Positions 8,015 through 14,239 of a stretch of DNA of 34,560 nucleotides are shown piece by piece. The stretch spans positions 1-34,560 of the forward strand of contig JBMOLK010000316.1 in the NCBI GenBank assembly GCA_049325575.1, given 5' to 3'. Position 1 is the first letter of the stretch; each line of letters starts with the position of its first letter. The notes beneath the pieces were generated by a model, which searched no databases, was not told the origin of the DNA, and saw nothing but the letters and a program-made list of their open reading frames with translations. The DNA is from JBMOLK01 sp049325575 (GTDB taxonomy: Bacteria > Bacillota > Clostridia > Acetivibrionales > Acetivibrionaceae). Both the position numbers and the translations under genes were made by a program.

Positions 8015-8323
8015 TTACCTAAACCCAACATCGAAAGAGTAGTTTCTTCCGGAGTTATTGTCCCAGTTGTTGGCACTGTCTTTAAATACCATGCTAAGTT
8101 TTTGATCGGATGTTACAGGTATTTCAGCTTCAAAGCCTTCCCTGGTCTTGGTCATCTTCACATCTTTTGATTTATCCCAATCTTCGCCATACCCCATATG
8201 CATATATACAGTATCTGCTCCAGAGTTGTAAAGGAGACCCTTATACCTTACGGTAGTTTTATCTCCCTCTGCTATTACATTTGGTATTAATATAACTCCG
8301 TTTTTCACATAACTGTTATACAT
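8015..8323 (-). CDS. Stand-alone starch-type carbohydrate-binding module (CBM25/53-like)
   Basis: A 102-aa protein that is essentially one beta-sandwich CBM. It has GDKTTVRYKGLLYNSGADTV near the N-terminus, then HMGYGEDWDKSKDVKMTK, SMVFKDSANNWDNNSGRNY and a terminal strand. The G-Y/F-x-x-x-W and W-D-N-N-x-x-x-N-Y signatures are those of CBM25/CBM53 alpha-glucan binders. There is no signal peptide, membrane segment or attached catalytic domain, so it is probably cytoplasmic; it may bind glycogen/granulose (inference). The SD is weak (AAAGGG about 11 nt before ATG). Confidence 0.7.
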   Translation of the reverse strand: MYNSYVKNGVILIPNVIAEGDKTTVRYKGLLYNSGADTVYMHMGYGEDWDKSKDVKMTKTREGFEAEIPVTSDQKLSMVFKDSANNWDNNSGRNYSFDVGFR

Positions 8324-8394
8324 TAAAAACCAACCCTTTCAATTAGATTTTGAGTTTCATAAATAGTATCTAAAATTTAAAATAATTATATGCT

Positions 8395-8625
8395 AGTGCT
8401 TTTTAACATAACATACTTCTACTTATCAATAATGTTAAAAATGCACTTCCAATGTTTGTGCATCGCACGGCTATAGAAAAGAATAACATTACGAGGCACA
8501 AGTGCTTTTTAACATAACATTTTTCTACTCATTGATAATGTTAAAAATGCACTTCCAATGTTTGTGCATCGCACGGCTATAGAAAAGAATAACATTACGA
8601 GGCACAAGTGCTTTTTAACATAACA
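8395..8625. repeat. 106-bp tandem direct repeat (two copies plus a 19-bp partial third)
   Basis: AGTGCTTTTTAACATAACA begins at 8395, 8501 and 8607, an exact 106-bp period. The last 70 bp of the two full copies are identical. All five differences lie in the segment just after the shared start. Each unit carries an imperfect inverted repeat (AGTGC...TTTTTAACAT against ATGTTAAAAATGCACT) and a small GTGC-ATC-GCAC hairpin. An inverted copy of ACAAGTGCT lies at 8690-8698. These repeats fill most of the 472-nt gap 8324-8795. No credible coding frame is present there. Confidence 0.9.
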
Positions 8626-8724
8626 AATCGAGGAGAGATTATTTTGTTTCCTACGAAAAATAAGGAAGAAACAATGTAATGTAAGTTGCAGCACTTGTAG
8701 TTTTAGCATTTTTATTGATGATTA

Positions 8725-8733
8725 TGGTATAAT
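8725..8733 (+). promoter_or_regulatory. Extended -10 promoter of the small membrane protein gene
   Basis: TGG-TATAAT gives a perfect extended -10 about 60 nt before the ATG at 8796. No good -35 is seen. Confidence 0.5.
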
Positions 8734-8795
8734 ATAAGTTGATTAAGCAATGTTCTTTATTACTAATATTTGTAGATATGTTCAGGTGAAAAACA

Positions 8796-9146
8796 ATGGA
8801 AAACTTTTTTTTGATCAATGTTTTAAAAGCTTTTGGAGTACTGGGTTTATTTGGATTTATTTTAGGATTGTTATGCTTTATTGCTGTTTATTTTATTGAT
8901 GAAAAAGAGGTAAGAGAAAGTAAGAGCAATTTCAGCACTACCTTAGGTAATGCTCTTTTTATAGTGCATTCTATTTTTGAGCCTGGAAAGAAGCCGCAAA
9001 CCGAACAGGTTATTTGGGTAAAAAAAAGAAGAACTCCAGTTGAGAGAAGAGTGCTGGGATTATCGGAGTTAAATTATGATAAAATTCACATAAAAGGTTA
9101 TAGTGGTATAAAAAACAAGAGATACGTAAGAAAATCAGGACTTTAA
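8796..9146 (+). CDS. Small single-pass membrane protein, unknown function
   Basis: A 116-aa protein. Residues 6-34 form one hydrophobic segment (VLGLFGFILGLLCFIAVYF), followed by an acidic stretch (DEKEVRES), a second weakly hydrophobic part (GNALFIVHSIFEPGKK) and a strongly basic C-terminus (KKRRTPVERR, KNKRYVRKSGL). I recognise no domain. AGGTG lies 9-13 nt before ATG 8796, and the extended -10 at 8725 supports expression. It lies upstream of the LOG-family gene in the same direction, separated by 138 nt, so co-transcription is possible. Confidence 0.65.
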   Translation: MENFFLINVLKAFGVLGLFGFILGLLCFIAVYFIDEKEVRESKSNFSTTLGNALFIVHSIFEPGKKPQTEQVIWVKKRRTPVERRVLGLSELNYDKIHIKGYSGIKNKRYVRKSGL

Positions 9147-9284
9147 TATTTCATAACCTTTCGGCCTTGGCTTTCCATGAATTTTTGTATGGTTACTATT
9201 TATTTGTAAAGACAAACTTTTTTAAAAAATATTATATATTTTATAATAGCAAGATCAAATTAGAAGAGTTAGGTGGGATATACC

Positions 9285-9884
9285 ATGGATAAAGTTATAT
9301 GTGTTTACAGTTCCTCTAGCTGCGCAATCGACAGGATATACTTTGATACTGCCTACAAACTTGGCCGTGAAATAGCAAAAAGGGGGGACACTTTTCTTTA
9401 CGGTGCCGGAATGATTGGACTGATGGGAGCCGTAGCAAAGTCTGTACATCAGAATAATGGAAAAGTCATTGGAATAATACCTGAAGCCCTGAACGTAGAA
9501 GGTGTGGTATATGAGAACTGTGATGAACTGGTAGTAACACCGGGTATGCGAGAGAGAAAGGCACTTATGGATGAAAGGTCTGATGCTTTTATAGCACTCC
9601 CTGGAGGATACGGGACTTTGGAGGAACTTCTTGAGATAATAACCCTAAAACAGCTTAGGTACCATAATAAGCCTATCATAATTATTAACATAAATGGGTT
9701 TTATAATAGCCTTTTAGAGCAGTTTGAAAAAATTGTCCGTGAACAGTTTGCCAAAGAAGAATGTAAAAATTTGTACTTTGTAACGGAGGATGTTTTGGAA
9801 GCCCTTGATTATATTGATTCTTACAAGCCTTGCGAATTTGAGCAAAAGTGGCTTACAGATGTAGATCCTGATAAAACTTTGTAA
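9285..9884 (+). CDS. LOG-family nucleotide phosphoribohydrolase (TIGR00730-like)
   Basis: A 199-aa Rossmann-fold protein of the LOG/'lysine decarboxylase-like' family, whose studied members hydrolyse cytokinin riboside 5'-monophosphates or other purine nucleotides (AMP) to base and ribose 5-phosphate. The catalytic PGGYGTLEE motif is at 106-114, preceded by MRERK (88-92), the counterpart of the family's M-x-x-R-K. The N-terminus (ICVYSSSS, then LYGAGMIGLMGAVA) is the nucleotide-binding part. The frame is open from GTG 9273, but AGGTGGG (9271-9277) is the SD for ATG 9285. The physiological substrate in clostridia is not known. Confidence 0.88.
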   Translation: MDKVICVYSSSSCAIDRIYFDTAYKLGREIAKRGDTFLYGAGMIGLMGAVAKSVHQNNGKVIGIIPEALNVEGVVYENCDELVVTPGMRERKALMDERSDAFIALPGGYGTLEELLEIITLKQLRYHNKPIIIININGFYNSLLEQFEKIVREQFAKEECKNLYFVTEDVLEALDYIDSYKPCEFEQKWLTDVDPDKTL

Positions 9885-9933
9885 AGAAATTAACAAAAAA
9901 ATTTATCATTTTTGTTCGAAAAATAAATTATTA

Positions 9934-9942
9934 TGATATAAT
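9934..9942 (+). promoter_or_regulatory. Extended -10 promoter of the scaffold/GGGtGRT operon
   Basis: TGA-TATAAT gives a perfect -10 with an extended TG. TTGTTC at 9912-9917 is a poorly spaced -35 (19 bp). Transcription would start near 9949. Confidence 0.5.
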
Positions 9943-9948
9943 GTTAGC

Positions 9949-10071
9949 TGTGATTTTTTAAAAGACGAAAAACGCATAGATTGGGGTAATACCTGATTTT
10001 TGCGTTGACCCAATAAAGTGGGTTAATACTTGAATTTTCATAAAAGTTAGAGTGAAGGGGGATAAAGATTC
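9949..10071 (+). promoter_or_regulatory. Structured leader of the scaffold/GGGtGRT operon
   Basis: An untranslated stretch of about 120 nt with two imperfect direct repeats (17 of 20 positions match): 9982-10001 and 10019-10038, both reading TGGG-x-TAATAC-x-TGA. AACGCA (9971-9976) can pair with TGCGTT (10001-10006), and TGACCCA/TGGGTTA flank ATAAAG just before the second copy. It does not match a riboswitch class I know. It could be a cis-RNA or paired protein sites. Confidence 0.4.
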
Positions 10072-10764
10072 ATGAATTATTCACACGAAGTTGAAGGTAT
10101 GATTTGTGTAAAAAAAGGACCAAATCATGGACCTGCCCCAATTCCTGAAGAAGGAAAATGGGTTAAGGCAAAGGAAGTTACCGATATATCAGGTCTGTCA
10201 CACGGGGTGGGCTGGTGCGCGCCGCAGCAGGGCTGCTGTAAACTTACTCTGAATGTTAAGAATGGTATTATTGAAGAAGCTTTGGTTGAGACACTCGGAT
10301 GTTCCGGAATGACTCACTCAGCTGCTATGGCAGCAGAGGTATTGGGTGGAAAGACAATACTTGAAGCTTTAAACACAGACCTTGTTTGTGATGCTATCAA
10401 TGTTGCCATGAGAGAAATATTCAAGCAGCTTGTGTACGGAAGAACACAGACTGCATTTTCAGAAGGCGGCCTTCCAATCGGAGCAGGTCTTGAAGATCTG
10501 GGCAAGGGCCTGCGTTCCCAGGTTGGTACAATGTTTGGAACCAAGGACAAGGGTGTAAGATACCTTGAAATGGCAGAAGGATACATCCTGAACATTGGAC
10601 TTGACGAAAATAGTGAAGTTATCGGATATAAGTTCGTTCATCTTGGAAAGATGATGGAAGCTATCAGAAAGGGTATTGACCCTAAGGAAGCTTATGAGAA
10701 AAACATAGGAACATATGGAAGATTTGCGGAAGCTGTTAAAGTAATAGACCCAAGACACGAATAA
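10072..10764 (+). CDS. NifU-like iron-sulfur scaffold-related protein (partner of GGGtGRT)
   Basis: A 230-aa protein related to the U-type Fe-S scaffold fold. The stretch KLTLNVKNGIIEEALVETLG, then GCSGMTHSAAMAAEVLGGKT (about 57-95), follows the NifU/IscU pattern of beta strands and a Cys before a Ser/Ala-rich helix ending GKT. Cysteines are C12, C49, C55, C56 and C77; GWCAPQQGCC is unlike standard IscU. The C-terminal half (about 110-230) is specific to this group. It lies 29 nt upstream of the GGGtGRT gene with one shared leader and terminator. A role in Fe-S handling is inferred from fold and cysteines; its target is unknown. Confidence 0.8.
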   Translation: MNYSHEVEGMICVKKGPNHGPAPIPEEGKWVKAKEVTDISGLSHGVGWCAPQQGCCKLTLNVKNGIIEEALVETLGCSGMTHSAAMAAEVLGGKTILEALNTDLVCDAINVAMREIFKQLVYGRTQTAFSEGGLPIGAGLEDLGKGLRSQVGTMFGTKDKGVRYLEMAEGYILNIGLDENSEVIGYKFVHLGKMMEAIRKGIDPKEAYEKNIGTYGRFAEAVKVIDPRHE

Positions 10765-10793
10765 TTAATGAATAAGAAGAGAGGTGAACTTAA

Positions 10794-11792
10794 GTGATTA
10801 GATTTGAAGGTTATGAGAGAAGAATAGACGGAATAAATAAATGCATGGCGGAATACGGTTTTAACAGCCTTGAAGAGGCTAGGGAATTCTGCCTGTCTAA
10901 AGGTATAGATGTTGATAAGATAGTTAAGGATGTACAGCCTATAGCTTTTGAAAATGCTGTTTGGGCATATACCTTAGGATGCGCAGTAGCACTAAAGAAA
11001 GGTATAAAGACTGCTGCTGAGGCTGCTGAAGCAATAGGTATCGGATTACAGGCTTTTTGTATTCCGGGTTCTGTTGCAGACAGCAGGAAGGTTGGTATAG
11101 GTCACGGTAACCTTGGAGCAATGCTTTTAAGGGAAGAGACAAAGTGCTTCTGCTTCCTTGCAGGCCATGAATCTTTTGCTGCTGCAGAAGGTGCTATCGG
11201 TATAGCAAAGACTGCAAACAAGGTAAGAAAAGAACCTTTGAAGGTTATCTTAAACGGTCTTGGTAAGGATGCTGCATACATAATTTCCAGAATAAACGGT
11301 TTTACTTATGTACAGACAGAATATGATTATGGCACAGGTGAACTTAAAGTAGTACAGGAAAAGGCATTCTCAAGCGGAGAAAAGGCAAAGGTAAAAGTGT
11401 ATGGAGCCGATGACGTAAATGAGGGTGTGGCTATAATGGCTAAGGAGAGCGTGGATGTTTCCATTACAGGAAACTCAACAAATCCAACAAGATTCCAGCA
11501 CCTTGTTGCAGGTACATACAAGAAATGGGCATATGAAAACGGCAAGAAGTACTTCTCTGTTGCATCAGGTGGTGGAACAGGAAGAACCCTTCATCCGGAT
11601 AACATGGCAGCAGGACCTGCTTCCTACGGCTTGACGGATTCAATGGGTAGAATGCATGGAGATGCACAGTTTGCAGGTTCATCTTCAGTTCCTGCTCACG
11701 TTGAAATGATGGGACTTATAGGAATGGGTAACAATCCTATGGTTGGAGCAACAGTAGCAGTTGCAGTTGCTATCGAAGAAGCATCAAAATAA
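10794..11792 (+). CDS. GGGtGRT-family protein, function unknown
   Basis: A 332-aa protein with the family signature GGGTGRT at residues 259-265 (SVASGGGTGRTLHPDNM). Other strong blocks are IGHGNLGAMLLREETKCFCF (about 102-121), AGHESFAAAEGAIGIAKTAN (123-142), the Asn/Thr-rich SITGNSTNPTRFQH (223-236) and a Gly/Met-rich end (MMGLIGMGNNPMVGATVAVA). Cysteines at 17, 33, 63, 89, 118 and 120 could hold a metal or cluster. It is cytoplasmic, with no membrane segment. The start is GTG 10794, preceded by GAGAGGTGAA. To my knowledge the family is known only by its motif and by pairing with the scaffold-like gene. No reaction should be assigned. Confidence 0.85.
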   Translation: MIRFEGYERRIDGINKCMAEYGFNSLEEAREFCLSKGIDVDKIVKDVQPIAFENAVWAYTLGCAVALKKGIKTAAEAAEAIGIGLQAFCIPGSVADSRKVGIGHGNLGAMLLREETKCFCFLAGHESFAAAEGAIGIAKTANKVRKEPLKVILNGLGKDAAYIISRINGFTYVQTEYDYGTGELKVVQEKAFSSGEKAKVKVYGADDVNEGVAIMAKESVDVSITGNSTNPTRFQHLVAGTYKKWAYENGKKYFSVASGGGTGRTLHPDNMAAGPASYGLTDSMGRMHGDAQFAGSSSVPAHVEMMGLIGMGNNPMVGATVAVAVAIEEASK

Positions 11793-11801
11793 AGTGGGGC
11801 T

Positions 11802-11952
11802 GTGTGAAACAGGTTGCTCCCATAAAGCTTCAAAGCCAGTGAAAAAATCCTTCTACTGCTTTTAGTATTTCCCAAAAGCCGGATTTTTTCACTCGGAAGT
11901 ATTGCTTCTTAGGTCGATGAAGCTTTATTTTAGCAATCCTGTTTTCACTCAC
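11802..11952. repeat. Nested ~150-nt inverted repeat (MITE-like element or structured RNA)
   Basis: Three stacked helices fold this stretch. The outer one pairs 11804-11818 with 11932-11948, with two bulged T. The middle one pairs 11822-11832 with 11918-11928 (11 bp perfect). The inner one pairs 11838-11850 with 11881-11893 (13 bp perfect). The apex adds 11858-11863/11874-11879, and a side hairpin GAAG/CTTC lies in 11897-11909. About 45 base pairs form in 150 nt, with no coding frame. It directly follows the GGGtGRT stop codon. Confidence 0.85.
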
Positions 11953-11968
11953 AAAATGTTTGTAGAAG

Positions 11969-11995
11969 AAAGCTGCCGGTTAAGGCAGCTTTTTT
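11969..11995. terminator. Bidirectional intrinsic terminator
   Basis: A 9-bp stem AAAGCTGCC/GGCAGCTTT (11969-11977 with 11984-11992), a 6-nt loop and a T run. It ends the GGGtGRT operon and, with A's on the other side, the minus-strand Tad-domain gene. Confidence 0.85.
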
Positions 11996-11996
11996 G

Positions 11997-12914
11997 CTAT
12001 TTAACAAGTTTGATACCATAAGTTCCATAATCATTTACGTCTGGAGAAGTCTCTCCGTTTGCCTGGTAGGTAATAAATCTGCCTGTAATGTCTGTCTGTC
12101 CTCCCGAGTTTACTGCTCCTTCAAGGAAGAATGTTGCAAATCCAAGTACCTTTACATGTTTTTTACCGTTTATTTCAAGTGTGTTTACCACCGGTATGAA
12201 TATTATCCTGGAACAGTTTTTATTGTAATAGGTATGGGTACAGACAGGAGTATGGCTGCAGCTGCTTACCAGGGTATTTATTGCATTTTCGGTCTTTTTG
12301 GCTATGACACCAGTTTCGGTAGGAATTAAATCTCCTATCTTTATTGTTCCGCCATAACCGTATAAAAGATTATTTTCATAGATTGATGCACCACCGCCGC
12401 CCAAAGCAATTGCAGCATAGTTACCGTTATAACCGTCACCGGCTCCTTCCTTAAGAGTATAAAGGTTGCCGTAGACAAAGGTTTGCTGCACTACAGCGAT
12501 TGGCCTGGCTCCGCTTATGGCAGAGATGTTTTCTACTTTTGCCTTAGCCACTGCTTCTACATCCTGGGTGCTTTTGCCAAATACTTTTGCAAAATAGTTA
12601 TTTACAGTTTTTATTCCCCTTACCTCTACCGAACGTTCTGTTTCATCAACAATAATTGATTTTTCTTTAAGCCCGCTGTTATTTTTATCAATATATGCGT
12701 TTGTTATATTCCATGTGTTGGTTGGATTGGCCACTAACTCCTGGACACCTGCCAGGGCTGCAGCGTCAATTGTATTCGAAAGCCTGGCCTTTTCATAGGA
12801 TATTATACCAATGTCGACAGATACTGCAGCAAACCCTACGATTACCGTAAGCATCATTGCAAAAAAGACTGTAGATGTACCCTTTTGGTTTTTTAAAACA
12901 GAATACAGATTCAT
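11997..12914 (-). CDS. Tad-domain (TadE/TadG-like) secreted or pilus-associated protein
   Basis: A 305-aa protein. The N-terminus has NQKGTSTVFFAMMLTVIVGFAAVSVDIG, a basic/Gly leader followed by a hydrophobic helix, then YEKARLSNTIDAAALAGVQEL, the Tad (TadG-like) domain pattern (D-A-A-A-L-A-G). The rest (about 70-305) is an extracellular-type region, rich in Gly/Tyr/Asn, with four cysteines close together (SSCSHTPVCTHTYYNKNCS). No tad/flp pilus machinery is adjacent. The gene stands alone with its own terminator. AGGAGGG precedes the ATG at 12914. A minor pilin or surface protein role is inferred. Confidence 0.8.
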   Translation of the reverse strand: MNLYSVLKNQKGTSTVFFAMMLTVIVGFAAVSVDIGIISYEKARLSNTIDAAALAGVQELVANPTNTWNITNAYIDKNNSGLKEKSIIVDETERSVEVRGIKTVNNYFAKVFGKSTQDVEAVAKAKVENISAISGARPIAVVQQTFVYGNLYTLKEGAGDGYNGNYAAIALGGGGASIYENNLLYGYGGTIKIGDLIPTETGVIAKKTENAINTLVSSCSHTPVCTHTYYNKNCSRIIFIPVVNTLEINGKKHVKVLGFATFFLEGAVNSGGQTDITGRFITYQANGETSPDVNDYGTYGIKLVK

Positions 12915-12996
12915 AATGTTACCCTCCTAATGGCTTGGTCCCTATGGGTATACCTTCTTGAGGCTTCATGAAAGCAGTGCAAATTTTAAAAATGGT

Positions 12997-13026
12997 TATA
13001 TAATATAATTCGATAAAAGTTTTCAA
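12997..13026 (-). promoter_or_regulatory. Possible promoter of the Tad-domain gene
   Basis: On the minus strand, TTGAAA (13026-13021) and TATATA (13002-12997) are separated by 18 bp, about 80 nt before the start codon. The match is moderate and the region is very AT-rich. Confidence 0.3.
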
Positions 13027-13080
13027 AATCTTGTCTTAAAGCCTGGGCCTAAAGCCTCAATTTCATCTGGTGATTTTGAA
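13022..13080. other. Inverted repeat in the Tad gene/proB divergent intergenic region
   Basis: TTCAAAATC (13022-13030) and GATTTTGAA (13072-13080) form a perfect 9-bp inverted repeat around a 41-nt centre. The centre contains two direct AAAGCCT copies about GGGCC (13038-13057). The 422-nt gap 12915-13336 otherwise holds the two promoters listed and no credible gene. Confidence 0.5.
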
Positions 13081-13238
13081 CTTTATTTTGTATGGTGCTT
13101 TTGGCTTTGTATAAACTAATTAGCAAATTTATCATACCTTTTTTCATTTTTTCAGTATAATTATTTGAATGGGCATATTCTTTTAAACTGTAGGACGGAG
13201 TTTGTAATATTAAATTTATTTTTCTTGGTGATTATGTT

Positions 13239-13267
13239 TTGAAATTTCTGCTTGAGGGGCGTATAAT
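13239..13267 (+). promoter_or_regulatory. Promoter of proB
   Basis: TTGAAA (13239-13244), a 17-bp spacer and TATAAT (13262-13267). The leader is about 63 nt to ATG 13337. Confidence 0.75.
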
Positions 13268-13336
13268 TGAATTATTGGCGTCTCGCAGGTGAGGGGCTTA
13301 AAGTTTTAAGATACTTTATGATAAGGGGAAACAGAT

Positions 13337-14161
13337 ATGGAAAGTTACAGACTTCGTGAGGAACTGGTTAATTCCAAAAGAATAGTAATAAAAGTGGGAA
13401 CATCTACATTGACCTATGACACGGGAAAAATGAATTTTTCAAGGATTGATAAGCTTGTTAGGGTTATATCCGATCTTATAAACCAGGGAAAAGAGATTGT
13501 ACTGGTTACTTCAGGGGCTATAGGAGTAGGCGTAAGCAAATTAAAGCTTGAGTCAAAGCCCAGGACGGTCCGTGAGAAGCAAGCAGTTGCAGCGGTTGGA
13601 CAGTGCGAGCTTATGCATATATACAGTAAGTTTTTTTCCGAATACGGTCATGTGGTGGGACAGATCCTACTAACCCGGGATGTGGTAGAAAACAGCAACG
13701 GAAAGAAAAATGTTGTAAACACATTTGAAACTTTGCTGGAAAAGGGAATAGTACCTGTAGTTAATGAGAACGATTCTGTAGCCGTTGATGAGATAGAATC
13801 CGGTATAAACAGAGTTTTTGGAGACAACGATACCCTTTCTGCTATTGTTGCGGAACTTGTTAATGCAGACCTGCTTATAATCCTTTCGGATATTGACGGA
13901 TTTTATGACTGTGACCCTAGAACAAGTTCATGTTCCAAGATGATTTCGGTTATAGAGGAAATAACACCCGAGATTGAGAAATGTGCAGGAGGAGTTGGAA
14001 CTTCCAGAGGTACCGGGGGTATGGTCACAAAGCTTACAGCTGCCAGGATTGCTACAACGGCAGGTGTAAATATGGTTATTGCCAATGGAGATGACCCGTG
14101 CATAATTGCAGATATTATAGACGGTAAAGATATAGGATCACTTTTTGTGAAGCAAAAATAG
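13337..14161 (+). CDS. proB: Glutamate 5-kinase, short form without PUA domain
   Basis: Phosphorylates L-glutamate to gamma-glutamyl phosphate, the first step of proline synthesis. The amino-acid kinase fold spans the protein: IVIKVGTSTLTYD (about 14-26), VLVTSGAIGVGVSKL (56-70), PVVNENDSVAVDEI (137-150), FGDNDTLSAIVA (157-168), SDIDGFYDCDPR (181-192) and GTGGMVTKLTAARIAT (226-241). The protein ends at 274 aa, right after the kinase domain. Many homologues run to about 360-370 aa with a C-terminal PUA domain, absent here. proA is not next to it; the following gene is a TolC-like protein. It has its own good promoter. Confidence 0.93.
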   Translation: MESYRLREELVNSKRIVIKVGTSTLTYDTGKMNFSRIDKLVRVISDLINQGKEIVLVTSGAIGVGVSKLKLESKPRTVREKQAVAAVGQCELMHIYSKFFSEYGHVVGQILLTRDVVENSNGKKNVVNTFETLLEKGIVPVVNENDSVAVDEIESGINRVFGDNDTLSAIVAELVNADLLIILSDIDGFYDCDPRTSSCSKMISVIEEITPEIEKCAGGVGTSRGTGGMVTKLTAARIATTAGVNMVIANGDDPCIIADIIDGKDIGSLFVKQK

Positions 14162-14239
14162 TATTTTTGCAGCTATTTAAAAACAGGGAGGGAATAAATT
14201 CTAAAACATTCGAATTTTAAAAATCAAGGAGGGAGTAGC

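Noticed and set aside
8395..8625. Repeats resembling a CRISPR array
   Set aside because: The units are contiguous 106-bp tandem copies with no variable spacers and no cas genes.
8509..8709. A 66-codon minus-strand open frame over the tandem repeat
   Set aside because: It exists only because the repeat lacks stops in that frame; no SD, and hydrophobic low-complexity sequence.
11994..12329. A 111-codon plus-strand open frame opposite the Tad-domain gene
   Set aside because: It starts in the terminator's T run and is antisense to a gene with clear family motifs.
12915..13020. A c-di-GMP riboswitch ahead of the Tad-domain gene
   Set aside because: The leader has none of the conserved GEMM elements (no GACGCAAAGCC or tetraloop-receptor parts).
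13274..13336. A T-box or proline-responsive leader before proB
   Set aside because: The leader is only about 63 nt, with no T-box sequence and no terminator hairpin.
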